Positions 1 to 7,943 of a stretch of DNA of 45,716 bases are shown piece by piece. The position numbers were made by a program, and so were the translations under genes. This DNA comes from an uncultured Mucilaginibacter sp. GTDB taxonomy: Bacteria > Bacteroidota > Bacteroidia > Sphingobacteriales > Sphingobacteriaceae. Positions within the stretch are counted from its first letter, which is position 1, and each line of letters starts with the position of its first letter. The notes beneath the pieces were generated by a model. It was not told where the DNA came from. It ran no database searches and worked only from the letters and a program-made list of their open reading frames with translations. The stretch lies in contig NZ_CAIWNH010000017.1 in the NCBI RefSeq assembly GCF_903913935.1, positions 1 through 45,716 of the forward strand, written 5' to 3'.

Positions 1-1030
1 CCTTAAAAATGTACTGGCCATTTTAAAAGGCACCGATCCAAAAGACACCCGCGTTTATATCGTTTCCGGTCATTATGATTCGCGTGTAACAGACGTGATG
101 AACCCCAACGCCGTTGAGCCAGGGGCCAATGATGATGCTTCAGGTACCGCCGTATCCATGGAACTGGCGCGCGTTATGGCCAAAAGATCATTCCCGGCGA
201 CGATCATTTTTATGGCTGTAGTGGGCGAGGAGCAGGGCCTGTACGGTTCCACCAACGTGGCCAAACGTGCCAAAGCCGAAAACTGGAACGTGGATGCAAT
301 GCTCAACAATGATATTGTGGGCAATACCCACGGTATGGAAACTGATTTAAAGGATAACCGCAGTGTAAGGATATTCAGCGAAGGAGTTCCATCCATAGCC
401 GCCGGGAATCAAAAGGATGTCGCTTCCCTGATTGCTTTAGGTGGCGAAAATGACAGCCCCTCGCGCGAGTTGGCAAGGTATGTGAAAGAAACCGGCGAAC
501 GCTATGTTGATCAACTTGATGTAAAACTCATCTACCGGCGCGACCGTTACCTGCGTGGCGGCGATCACGTTTCATTCTTGTTGCAAGGCTTTACCGCGGT
601 GCGTTTTACCGAAATGAACGAGGATTTTACCCGCCAGCACCAGGACATCCGCAACGAAAATGGGGTTGATTACGGTGACCTGCCCGATTTTATTGATTAC
701 AACTACGTCCAAAAGGTAGCCCGGATGAACCTTTCTGTTTTGGCTAACCTTGCCAGTGCACCAGCCGAACCACAGAATGTGGGTATTGTAACCAGCGGCT
801 TAACCAATAAAACCACCTTAAAATGGGAGGCTCCCAAAACCGGTAAAAAACCAGCAGGCTATTATGTACTGATGCGCGAAACCATCAGCCCTTATTGGGA
901 AAAGAAATTTTATGTGACGGATATTACCGCAACACTTGCTTATTCAAAGGATAATTATCTTTTTGCAGTGCAATCTGTTGATGCGGATGGACATGAGAGT
1001 TTGCCGGTGTTTCCGAAGCCGGTGAGATAG
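1..1030 (+). CDS. M28 family zinc metallopeptidase with C-terminal Fn3-like domain (5' truncated)
   Basis: The reading frame is already open at base 2, so the first in-frame GTG/ATG at 95/98 is internal and the true start lies outside the window. The frame shows the M28 zinc-peptidase signature in order: VSGHYDSR (zinc-binding His), GANDDASGTA (bridging Asp), GEEQGLYGS (catalytic Glu-Glu), NNDIVGN (Asp ligand), and a late His in the stretch after RGGDHVSF. M28 enzymes are co-catalytic zinc aminopeptidases or carboxypeptidases, usually secreted in Bacteroidetes. The last 85 or so residues look like a fibronectin type III-like beta domain, common on secreted peptidases. The signal peptide cannot be seen because the 5' end is missing. 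Family assignment is firm; the substrate is unknown. Confidence 0.9.
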   Translation, partial: LKNVLAILKGTDPKDTRVYIVSGHYDSRVTDVMNPNAVEPGANDDASGTAVSMELARVMAKRSFPATIIFMAVVGEEQGLYGSTNVAKRAKAENWNVDAMLNNDIVGNTHGMETDLKDNRSVRIFSEGVPSIAAGNQKDVASLIALGGENDSPSRELARYVKETGERYVDQLDVKLIYRRDRYLRGGDHVSFLLQGFTAVRFTEMNEDFTRQHQDIRNENGVDYGDLPDFIDYNYVQKVARMNLSVLANLASAPAEPQNVGIVTSGLTNKTTLKWEAPKTGKKPAGYYVLMRETISPYWEKKFYVTDITATLAYSKDNYLFAVQSVDADGHESLPVFPKPVR

Positions 1031-1057
1031 TTATTAGTTGATTAGAGACTGGAGATT

Positions 1058-1092
1058 AGTCCGAAAGTCAGTAAAGTCCGGAAGTCCGAAAG
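1058..1092. repeat. AGTCCGAAAGTC-type short intergenic repeat
   Basis: Imperfect units of 7 to 9 bases built on AAGTC(C/A)G. The core GAAAGTCAGTAA recurs in reverse complement at about 1732-1768, on the other side of the membrane-protein frame. It encodes nothing recognisable. Confidence 0.5.
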
Positions 1093-1333
1093 AAGCTGCA
1101 ACTGCCGTTTCGGCAAAAATAACCTAAGTATACAGAAGAGATTATTAGCACAAAGTAAGAAGATAGTTTATTTCATATCCACGATTTTATACACGATTGC
1201 AGAATCAATATTTGACTGTTCATCAATTCTTGTTCCGTGCTTATTAATTCTTTTTCCTTTTAAAATAAAAATTCCGGTTATTGATAAACGGACACTTATT
1301 CTTGTAATTAACTCGGCATTACTTTTAGGTTCA

Positions 1334-1711
1334 GTGCTTTTTATATGCGGATTTGTTCACGAAATAATTACCGATCTTTTTTCCGGTGCGAAATATGTCC
1401 AATATTCGATAAGTGACCGGCTTTTCGGAAGCTATTGGTGGGCTTTTTGGATAGAAATATTTCCGGGATATTTATTGCCTCAGTTATTATGGGTCAGGAA
1501 ATTTCGGAAGACAATTATCAGTTCAGTTATTGTGGTCTTTTTCTGGATTGGAATATCTTTACTTATAAAAATGCCATCATATTTAGCAGACGGGCACTTC
1601 GAATTTAAATACACGGCGTTTGAGTATTTAAAGGAAGCTGTCATTTATATTGTTATTTTATCGGGAATATATTTCTTTTTAAACAAGCAAAGGTCAATAT
1701 CAAAAACTTGA
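1334..1711 (+). CDS. Hypothetical multi-pass membrane protein, start uncertain or 5' damaged
   Basis: The first conventional start in frame is GTG at 1334, but it falls inside a hydrophobic segment. The same frame is open back to 1046 and from about 1154 encodes convincing membrane-protein sequence, with an extra hydrophobic stretch around 1166-1265. No ATG, GTG or TTG occurs in frame between 1046 and 1333; only ATT, ATA and CTG are available. The gene has therefore either lost its 5' end or uses a rare start. The visible part has about four membrane segments and an aromatic stretch reading GSYWWAFWIEIFPGYLLPQL. I do not recognise the family. The frame is flanked on both sides by short AGTC-rich repeats in inverted orientation. 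Confidence 0.5.
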   Translation: MLFICGFVHEIITDLFSGAKYVQYSISDRLFGSYWWAFWIEIFPGYLLPQLLWVRKFRKTIISSVIVVFFWIGISLLIKMPSYLADGHFEFKYTAFEYLKEAVIYIVILSGIYFFLNKQRSISKT

Positions 1712-1731
1712 AAAACAGACCCTGATTTTTC

Positions 1732-1768
1732 TTTCGAACGTTACTGACTTTCCCGACTTCCCGACTTC
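1732..1768. repeat. Inverted partner of the AGTC-type repeat
   Basis: Contains TTACTGACTTTC followed by two CCCGACTT units, the reverse complement of the repeat at 1058-1092. It lies between the convergent ends of the membrane-protein frame and the ABC permease gene. Confidence 0.5.
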
Positions 1769-1771
1769 GCC

Positions 1772-2581
1772 TTACTTCACACTCTTCTTCAGCACAATAA
1801 AATAGCCAGCTATAAATACTATTGTAGCTACAATCAGGCTTACGGCAATGTCTTTGGTAAAAAAATCAACCGTTATTTGTGGCACTCCATCGGGCCCGAT
1901 AGCCGCATTTTTGCCATTTAACAGTGCCTGTATGGCCAAAAAAGGGTGTGAATAAGGAAAAAGGTAAGAGTATTTCCAGTTGTTGGCAATAATATCGCCG
2001 GTAATTGCACAAATAAAACCAATACCCATGGGTTTTAAAAAATCTCGGAATAAAAGACTTAACAGGAATTGGATGGAGAGAATGCCAAGCGAAGACAGGA
2101 ACAGCTTCAAATAAACCCGGGTTAATAAACCTTCAATATGATATTCGCTAAACCTGAGAGAGGGTTTTATCACACTTAACAAGTTGCCAAAACCCAGCGT
2201 AAACAGAACAAATAGCGCCAGGCACAAGAATGTTAAAAATAGCGCATAAAAATATTTGGCAGCATAAACAGAAAGCTTGGATATGGGCAAACTAAATAGC
2301 GATTTCCAGGTATCGGCCCTGTGTTCGATATTATTTACCGAATATGCTATAAATATGATCAGCATAGGGAGAATAAACGATCCCATAATTGCCAAAATTA
2401 ACCCCGAAAATTCTATCCAAAGCGCTACGCCGGACGTGTGCGCCCCATGGTCGCCTTTGCTTAAAAATCCGGAAAAAATCAGAAGGCATATTAACAATGG
2501 CAGCAAAATAGCGCTCCAAAATGCCATTGTTTTACGTGTTTTATAAAACTCAGACCGGAATGATAGAATAAATCCTTGCAT
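1772..2581 (-). CDS. ABC-2 type transporter permease
   Basis: A 269-residue integral membrane protein with about six hydrophobic segments (near residues 22-40, 58-80, 107-130, 160-180, 188-205 and 243-262). It begins with a short cytoplasmic stretch, LSFRSEFYKTRKTMAFW, typical of bacitracin- or lantibiotic-resistance-like ABC-2 permeases. It presumably forms the membrane channel for the ATPase encoded just upstream, whose stop lies 3 bases before this start. Together they form a small exporter operon with the 67-residue protein at 3478-3681. The substrate cannot be read from sequence; antimicrobial peptide or lipid export is typical of the family. This is the last gene of the operon. Confidence 0.85.
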   Translation of the reverse strand: MQGFILSFRSEFYKTRKTMAFWSAILLPLLICLLIFSGFLSKGDHGAHTSGVALWIEFSGLILAIMGSFILPMLIIFIAYSVNNIEHRADTWKSLFSLPISKLSVYAAKYFYALFLTFLCLALFVLFTLGFGNLLSVIKPSLRFSEYHIEGLLTRVYLKLFLSSLGILSIQFLLSLLFRDFLKPMGIGFICAITGDIIANNWKYSYLFPYSHPFLAIQALLNGKNAAIGPDGVPQITVDFFTKDIAVSLIVATIVFIAGYFIVLKKSVK

Positions 2582-2584
2582 GGC

Positions 2585-3484
2585 TCAGGCAGTTTGGGTG
2601 ATGTCTAAAAACAATTTCTCCAGGTCTTTTTGTTGTTTGCTGATGCTGTAAACCGCATAGTCGTTTTTATTCAGTAAGGCGTTCATTTCGCCCATTTGCT
2701 TTTTACTGGCATAAGGCACATAAAAATAATTATCTGTAACCTCGGTCACCTCGTAGTTATTGCGGGTTAAAAGGTTGGCAGCATCCACAGTGTTATCCGT
2801 TTCAACCTGTATCAATGGCTGGCTTAAGGTTTGCAGTTCGCTGATACTTCCCTGGAATAAAAGTTCGCCATTGTTAATAATGCCCACATGGGTGGCCATG
2901 CGTTCAATTTCGCCGAGCAGGTGGCTTGATATAAAAACTGTTTTATTGTGTTTGGTAACCAGTTTGATCAGCAATTCACGGATCTCTATAATGCCGTTGG
3001 GGTCGAGACCGTTGGTGGGCTCATCCAGGATCAGTAATTTAGGGTCGCTCAAAAGCGCCAAAGCAATCCCCAGGCGTTGTTTCATTCCGAGGGAATATTG
3101 CCCTGCCTTTTTATGGGCGGCATTAGTTAAATGCACAAGGTTCAGCATTTCCTCAACACGGCTTTCAGGCACCTGTAGCAGTAAAGCCCGGTTAAGCAGG
3201 TTTTCCCTGCCGCTCATGTGCAGGTATATCGCGGGCTGCTCAATCAGCGAACCAATTTGTGAAAGTATTTTAACCCGGTTGCTTTTCAGCTCCAGGTCGA
3301 ATATATGGATAGAGCCCTGCTGTGTTTTAAGCAGGTTCATCAGCAATTTGATAGTGGTGGTTTTACCGGCGCCGTTTGGTCCCAGAAATCCGTAAATGCT
3401 ACCTTCCGGAACTTGTAGTGATAGTGATTTAACTACTGTTTGATCGCCGAAATTAAATGTCAGGTTATCGGTGGCGATTACCAT
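2585..3484 (-). CDS. ABC transporter ATP-binding protein (BcrA-like)
   Basis: The protein has every nucleotide-binding-domain signature: Walker A GPNGAGKTT, signature YSLGMKQRLG, Walker B LLILDEPTNGLDP, and a switch-loop His in SSHLLGE. The C-terminal part is the variable regulatory tail seen in bacitracin/lantibiotic-type ATPases. I place the start at ATG 3484 (MVIATDNL) rather than eight codons upstream, because that ATG overlaps the stop of the preceding small gene in the arrangement CTATGGTAA, implying translational coupling. It energises the permease at 1772-2581. The export substrate is unknown. Confidence 0.9.
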   Translation of the reverse strand: MVIATDNLTFNFGDQTVVKSLSLQVPEGSIYGFLGPNGAGKTTTIKLLMNLLKTQQGSIHIFDLELKSNRVKILSQIGSLIEQPAIYLHMSGRENLLNRALLLQVPESRVEEMLNLVHLTNAAHKKAGQYSLGMKQRLGIALALLSDPKLLILDEPTNGLDPNGIIEIRELLIKLVTKHNKTVFISSHLLGEIERMATHVGIINNGELLFQGSISELQTLSQPLIQVETDNTVDAANLLTRNNYEVTEVTDNYFYVPYASKKQMGEMNALLNKNDYAVYSISKQQKDLEKLFLDITQTA

Positions 3485-3681
3485 AGTTTTTCTTTGGCTA
3501 CAGCGCAAACGGTTTTTACCAGGCTTACGCTTTTATAGAAAAGTGATGTAGCATGTTCGGTTGTGCCGGCTACGGATTCCCTTTTTTGCTGAAACTGGTA
3601 GCTAACACCCATAATCAATGCAAATAATACCGGAACAAGCAGTAATATAAAAGGGTTTGAATTTGTAATTAGCTTTTTCAT
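3478..3681 (-). CDS. Small single-span membrane protein, first gene of the ABC operon
   Basis: 67 residues: a basic N-terminus, one hydrophobic segment (about residues 12-27, FILLLVPVLFALIMGV), then a polar tail rich in Lys, Ser and Thr. Its stop codon overlaps the ATG of the ABC ATPase, so the two are probably translationally coupled. No known domain is visible. It could be an accessory or immunity-type subunit of the exporter, or simply a membrane-anchored leader. The coding call rests on the plausible membrane topology and tight gene packing. Confidence 0.6.
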   Translation of the reverse strand: MKKLITNSNPFILLLVPVLFALIMGVSYQFQQKRESVAGTTEHATSLFYKSVSLVKTVCAVAKEKLW

Positions 3682-3765
3682 TGTGTGTGATTTGATGATA
3701 CAAAGAAACCTCTAATAATTTGTCTGGTAAAAAGTATTAGACCAACGGGCAGTAATTATAGATGA

Positions 3766-3795
3766 ACCGTTGTTTTAAACAACAAGGCGTTCGTC
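3766..3795. promoter_or_regulatory. Candidate operator in the ABC / LytS-LytTR divergent region
   Basis: A perfect 15-bp palindrome, GTTGTTTTAAACAAC, lies at 3769-3783. It is overlapped by ACCGTT at 3766 and followed by GGCGTTCGTC at 3786. These two GTT-containing half-sites start 20 bases apart and resemble the spaced direct repeats bound by LytTR-domain regulators (AlgR-type ACCGTTCGTC). The site lies between the exporter operon and the LytTR regulator operon. Function is inference. Confidence 0.3.
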
Positions 3796-3880
3796 GGGGA
3801 TAAAAGGCAGTTTATCGATTACGCAAACAACTATATATAATATATACCTTTACAAACTTTCAAAATAATATTTTTATTCG

Positions 3881-4894
3881 ATGAAAATACGCTTGCAGGT
3901 ATTTTGGCATGTAATTATTTGGCTCGCGCTGATGGTGTTTTTTTTGTTTATTGCGCGCAACGGGGCAAAATATAATACTACAGACCTTTTGATCATTTTC
4001 TTATTATATCCCCTGGTCAACATTAGCCTGTTTTATTTGAATTACCTTGTCCTTATCCCCCGGTTTTTAAATAAAAAAAAATATGCCTTTTATGTTGTAG
4101 CTATAGTGGCCACCTTAATAATATATGGTTTGGGCAAGTATGGGATTGCGTCAATATTCCGGGAGAATATTTTGATGCGCGACAAACATCATACCCTCAC
4201 CTTTAGCGAATATTTTATCGCAACATTATTTACAGGTTTGCTTTTTTTAATTTTGAGCGCTGCTTTAAAGTTTGCAATAGACTGGTTTTTAAATGAACGC
4301 ATCCAGCGCGACTTGGAGAACCAGCGCCTAAGCGCCGAACTGGCTTTCCTTAAATCGCAGATCAACCCGCATTTTTTATTTAATTCATTAAACAGCATTT
4401 ATTCGCTGGCGTACCAGCGGTCCGAAACTACACCGGAAGCGATATTAAAACTTTCGGAAATTATGCGTTATATGCTTTATGAGTGTAACGATAACAAGGT
4501 TGACCTGGAAAAAGAACTGCAATATTTACAGAATTACATCGACCTGCAAAAAATCCGGTTTGCGGGTAAGGCGTATATTGATTATAAAATATCGGGCAGT
4601 GTGGATGGCCAGCAAATAGTACCTTTGCTGTTGATCACATTTATTGAAAACGCCTTTAAACATGGGGTTGCCAATAATCCGCTTACCCCAATAAGGTTAT
4701 TGATAGATGTTGACGATGCACATCTGCATTTATACATTCAAAATAAAAAACACAATAATAACGTAGATGCCTCTGGCGGAATAGGGTTGAATAATGTGAA
4801 ACGAAGGCTAAACCTGCTATACCCCGGCAAATATAACCTGGAGATCCAGGATGAAGAAAACACTTACACCGTTGAATTATCATTAGTTTTATAG
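3881..4894 (+). CDS. LytS-type sensor histidine kinase
   Basis: A 337-residue membrane kinase. Four hydrophobic segments (about residues 8-26, 35-60, 68-88 and 110-132) are followed by a short coiled linker. The His_kinase domain follows, with phospho-acceptor His164 in FLKSQINPHFLFNSLNSI, then an HATPase domain with N-box ENAFKHGV and glycine-rich GGIGLNNVKRR. No extracellular sensor domain is present, so it probably senses through its membrane region. The response regulator starts one base after the stop, making a standard two-gene operon. It diverges from the ABC exporter operon, which is a plausible target. Confidence 0.93.
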   Translation: MKIRLQVFWHVIIWLALMVFFLFIARNGAKYNTTDLLIIFLLYPLVNISLFYLNYLVLIPRFLNKKKYAFYVVAIVATLIIYGLGKYGIASIFRENILMRDKHHTLTFSEYFIATLFTGLLFLILSAALKFAIDWFLNERIQRDLENQRLSAELAFLKSQINPHFLFNSLNSIYSLAYQRSETTPEAILKLSEIMRYMLYECNDNKVDLEKELQYLQNYIDLQKIRFAGKAYIDYKISGSVDGQQIVPLLLITFIENAFKHGVANNPLTPIRLLIDVDDAHLHLYIQNKKHNNNVDASGGIGLNNVKRRLNLLYPGKYNLEIQDEENTYTVELSLVL

Positions 4895-4895
4895 C

Positions 4896-5633
4896 ATGAT
4901 CAGATGTATAATAGTTGATGACGAGCCTCTTGCATTGCATGTATTGGAAGATTATATATCCAAAATACCTTTTTTGCATTTGGTAAAAGCCACCACCAAC
5001 CCTATTGAGGCATTAACACTGGTTCAGGAAAAAGAGGCCGACCTGGTTTTTTTAGACGTACAAATGCCCGAGCTTACCGGCATACAATTTTTGAAAATAG
5101 CCAACGGCAAAGCCAAGGTGATTTTGACCACCGCTTATCCGCAATATGCGCTTGAGGGGTATGAACTGGATGTGATAGATTACTTGTTAAAGCCGATAGC
5201 TTTTGATAGGTTTTTTAAAGCTGTTCAAAAAGCCCAGGCCATATTACAGCCCGCAGCTGTTAAACCTGTTGCCCTTGCAGAAAGCACCCCACAAAAGCCA
5301 CAGCAGGAGTTTTTAAGCGATTTTATTTTTGTTAAAACCGAGCATAAGATCCAAAAAGTGTATTTGAACGATATCCTGTTTATTGAAGGTTTGAAAGATT
5401 ATATCTCCATTTTTACCCCTGCCGAAAGGATCATCACCCTGCAGAACATGAAGAAGATGGAAGATGCTTTACCCACTAAATATTTTATGAGGATACACAA
5501 ATCATATATTGTGTCTATCAATAAGATAGACAGTATTGAACGCAGCCGTATTTTTATTGGCGACAAGATCATCCCTGTTGGAGATACCTACCGCGATGAG
5601 TTTTTCAAGATCATTGACGGAAAAAACGTTTAG
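4896..5633 (+). CDS. LytTR-family response regulator
   Basis: A 245-residue two-domain protein. The N-terminal receiver has acidic residues in IVDDE, phospho-acceptor Asp54 in FLDVQMPE and a conserved Lys in YLLKPI. The C-terminal LytTR DNA-binding domain (about residues 145-243) carries DILFIEGLKDYI and FMRIHKSYIV. It is the partner of the kinase encoded immediately upstream. LytTR regulators bind spaced direct repeats, and a candidate site is visible at 3766-3795. Confidence 0.95.
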   Translation: MIRCIIVDDEPLALHVLEDYISKIPFLHLVKATTNPIEALTLVQEKEADLVFLDVQMPELTGIQFLKIANGKAKVILTTAYPQYALEGYELDVIDYLLKPIAFDRFFKAVQKAQAILQPAAVKPVALAESTPQKPQQEFLSDFIFVKTEHKIQKVYLNDILFIEGLKDYISIFTPAERIITLQNMKKMEDALPTKYFMRIHKSYIVSINKIDSIERSRIFIGDKIIPVGDTYRDEFFKIIDGKNV

Positions 5634-5660
5634 CCCCTGGCCCCTAAAGGGGGAGTTATC
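5634..5660. repeat. GC-rich hairpin between convergent genes
   Basis: Contains GCCCCTGGCCCCTAAAGGGGGAG, with the self-complementary core CCCCTAAAGGGG, between the convergent lytTR and traB-like genes. It may end transcription from either side, but no long T-run follows. Confidence 0.4.
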
Positions 5661-5684
5661 TGGCGGCGAACTTGAGTTGAGTTT

Positions 5685-6575
5685 TTAGTTGGTGACGGCT
5701 TTAACTGTGTATCCTTTTAGTCGAAGCTGATTTATAAGGCCGCAATCCCAGAGCAAATGTGCGGCGCCCACGGCTATAAAAGTAGGCTGCTGTTTCATGA
5801 TTGCGGGAAGTTCACGCAGCCAGTTATTATTTCTTGCTCTTATGAACCCATCATATCGTTCATTAGTGAACTCGGCGTTTGAATTTGCCAGGATTTCGAG
5901 GCCATTCAGATTTTGCTCATGATATAACTTAAAGGATTTTTGACGCGATTTACGAACCTGATCAATATGCCTTACCAGATATAGCAAAGACTCTTTTTGT
6001 TTATCCAACGGCGCATCGTATAGCAAACTGTCGTGAAATTTAACAGTTTCAAGGCCGAGGATTTTATATCCCATTTTGCGGCCTTCTTCCCGGAAATATT
6101 TGTCCAAATGATGATTTGTCTTTGACGTGGTTTTTGCTGAAATGAAAACTGACAGCTCGTCGTAAACATAAACCGGTTTATACCGGTTGAATTTCAAAAG
6201 GGGCCAGGGCAGGAAGCGTGTTAGCGTTCTGTCGATTTCTGAAAATTCATCGGGCGTAAATAAATGGCTTAGTGAGTCATGTTTGAGAAAAATATGCGAT
6301 TTGTATTCGAGAGGCTCACTATCCAAATCCGCCTCGGTAGCGACCGCCTTACATTGTTTGAATTTTCCCATCACGTAAGGTAAAGTGTCAAGAAAATTGC
6401 CGCCGATGAGATGGTCTGTGCCGAAAAGGTAGGAGGGAGATGCGAGGCCGTTACCGCTGATCTCCCATAATAAACTATTGTCAAGCGCTATCCTTTTGTA
6501 TTTTGGGCGATTTGACCAGTTGCAGCCGGCAAATACAAAAAAGCAAAAAATAAGGCAGCAGGTTTTCTTCATCAT
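5685..6575 (-). CDS. TraB/GumN family lipoprotein
   Basis: A 296-residue protein that starts with a lipoprotein signal peptide; its lipobox FAGC puts the lipidated Cys near residue 18. The rest matches the TraB/GumN (Tiki-like) family: an early GTDHLIGG motif and a late VGAAHLLWDCGLINQLRLKG motif supply the conserved Gly-His and Ala-His elements proposed to form a metal-dependent hydrolase site. Activity and substrate of the bacterial members are poorly known. Its start ATG overlaps the stop of the upstream plsC-like gene (TAATG), so the two are likely co-translated. Confidence 0.85.
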   Translation of the reverse strand: MMKKTCCLIFCFFVFAGCNWSNRPKYKRIALDNSLLWEISGNGLASPSYLFGTDHLIGGNFLDTLPYVMGKFKQCKAVATEADLDSEPLEYKSHIFLKHDSLSHLFTPDEFSEIDRTLTRFLPWPLLKFNRYKPVYVYDELSVFISAKTTSKTNHHLDKYFREEGRKMGYKILGLETVKFHDSLLYDAPLDKQKESLLYLVRHIDQVRKSRQKSFKLYHEQNLNGLEILANSNAEFTNERYDGFIRARNNNWLRELPAIMKQQPTFIAVGAAHLLWDCGLINQLRLKGYTVKAVTN

Positions 6576-7312
6576 TAAATTTGATGAAGATAGGCTTTTA
6601 TCCTGTCTTCCGCTTCTTTTACCAGGTCTTCCATCGGTTGTCCGTTGGGTTCAATAGGTTCAAGCACATCCCAGGTCATTCTTGTAAAGCTGTAGAGCGG
6701 ATAATATCCGTATTGGGTTATTTTCCAGGTATTATTGATCGCAATGGGAACCAGCAGCGCGTTGGGGCACTTTTTTAACATCGTAGCGATTCCACCAACC
6801 TGGAAAGATTTAACTTTACCATCTTTTGAGCGGGTGCCTTCCGGGAATATTACAGCCGACCAATTGGCTTCCTTCATTTTGGTGGCCAGCTTGATGATCT
6901 CAGAGATCGATTGACGAGAGTCTTTCCGGTCTATATTGGCCCCGCCGCCATATTTTAAATTAAAGGATATGGAGGGAATACCTTTGGTAAGTTCAATTTT
7001 TGATATGAATTTAGCGTGATATTTGCGCAGGTAATAAATCAGCGGCGGGATATCAAACATGCTTTGATGGTTCGCTAAAAAAATAATAGGCCGGCCAATG
7101 GGCAAATTTTGCTTGTTGGTAAAAACCACCGTATTTCCAGCCAGGTAAACCGTTCTTAACAAACAAAGATTTAAAATGTCAACAGACCTTTTGTGCGCCG
7201 CATAACCGAAAACTTTATAACAAAACCATTGGATAGGCTGAAAAATTAGCAGCGCCAAAAAAAAGGTGATGATGACAAGAGGTGATAATATATAGCCGAA
7301 GAACTTTCTCAT
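6575..7312 (-). CDS. 1-acyl-sn-glycerol-3-phosphate acyltransferase (PlsC-like)
   Basis: 245 residues with an N-terminal membrane segment and the acyltransferase signatures NHQSMFDIP (NHxxxxD) and FPEGTRS. PlsC enzymes transfer an acyl chain to lysophosphatidate in membrane phospholipid synthesis; relatives acylate other lipids, so substrate specificity is inferred. I chose ATG 7312 (MRKFFGYI) over a TTG ten codons upstream. A TAATG overlap couples it to the downstream TraB-like lipoprotein gene. Confidence 0.9.
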   Translation of the reverse strand: MRKFFGYILSPLVIITFFLALLIFQPIQWFCYKVFGYAAHKRSVDILNLCLLRTVYLAGNTVVFTNKQNLPIGRPIIFLANHQSMFDIPPLIYYLRKYHAKFISKIELTKGIPSISFNLKYGGGANIDRKDSRQSISEIIKLATKMKEANWSAVIFPEGTRSKDGKVKSFQVGGIATMLKKCPNALLVPIAINNTWKITQYGYYPLYSFTRMTWDVLEPIEPNGQPMEDLVKEAEDRIKAYLHQI

Positions 7313-7353
7313 AAAAGCCTCAAAGTTAGATTTTTTTCTCAAGCTTAAAAACC

Positions 7354-7914
7354 TTACAGCTTGTTTTCCGTCAGCAGTAATTTTACTTTTAAAACTGCCG
7401 CTACAGTCATTGCATCAGTTATTTCACCTTTGCAAACCATCTGGTAAACCTGCTCGAACGGTAGTTTTTTGATGATCAGTTGCTCGGTATCCTCAGGTTC
7501 AGCCTCAAATTGCTGCAGGCCACGGGCAACAAATAAAATGCTTAATTCATCACTTACCGAATTGGACAAGTGCAGGCGTTGAATTTCTGTCCAAATCTCA
7601 GCTTTTAACCCCGTTTCTTCCAAAAGCTCCCGCCTGGCCGAATCGATAGGGTCAACGCCAATAATTCCGCCGCCTTCGGGCATTTCCCAGCTGTATTGCC
7701 CCAGCGGGAAACGATACTGGCCCACCAGGTAGGTGTTCAAATCCTCATCCAGCGGTAAAACGCCGATAGCTAAATTTTTATAATGCACCTTGCCGTAAAT
7801 GCCGGGATTACCCGATGGATTGATCACATGGTACTCGGTTAATTTTATCCAGGGGTTATCGTAAATAATTTGCTCGGAGGTGGTTTTCCAGGGGTTTTCT
7901 TCGGGGTGGCGCAT
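7354..7914 (-). CDS. Nudix hydrolase (ADP-ribose pyrophosphatase-like)
   Basis: A 186-residue Nudix protein resembling ADP-ribose pyrophosphatases, with a typical preceding strand YRFPLGQYSWEMPEGGG. The Nudix box spans residues 81-103 and keeps the essential metal-binding core RELLEETG (Arg95, Glu96, Glu99, Glu100). The first glutamate of the GX5E half is replaced by Val87 (GVDP instead of the usual GEDP). Such enzymes cleave nucleoside-diphosphate-linked substrates such as ADP-ribose. It lies 41 bases upstream of the plsC-like gene on the same strand. Confidence 0.88.
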   Translation of the reverse strand: MRHPEENPWKTTSEQIIYDNPWIKLTEYHVINPSGNPGIYGKVHYKNLAIGVLPLDEDLNTYLVGQYRFPLGQYSWEMPEGGGIIGVDPIDSARRELLEETGLKAEIWTEIQRLHLSNSVSDELSILFVARGLQQFEAEPEDTEQLIIKKLPFEQVYQMVCKGEITDAMTVAAVLKVKLLLTENKL

Positions 7915-7943
7915 GGAGGTAAATATGTTAAATTAATTGCCTG

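Noticed and set aside
2760-3395. 211-codon plus-strand frame opposite the ABC ATPase gene
   Set aside because: The minus-strand frame has all Walker and signature motifs; the plus-strand frame has none and is an antisense shadow.
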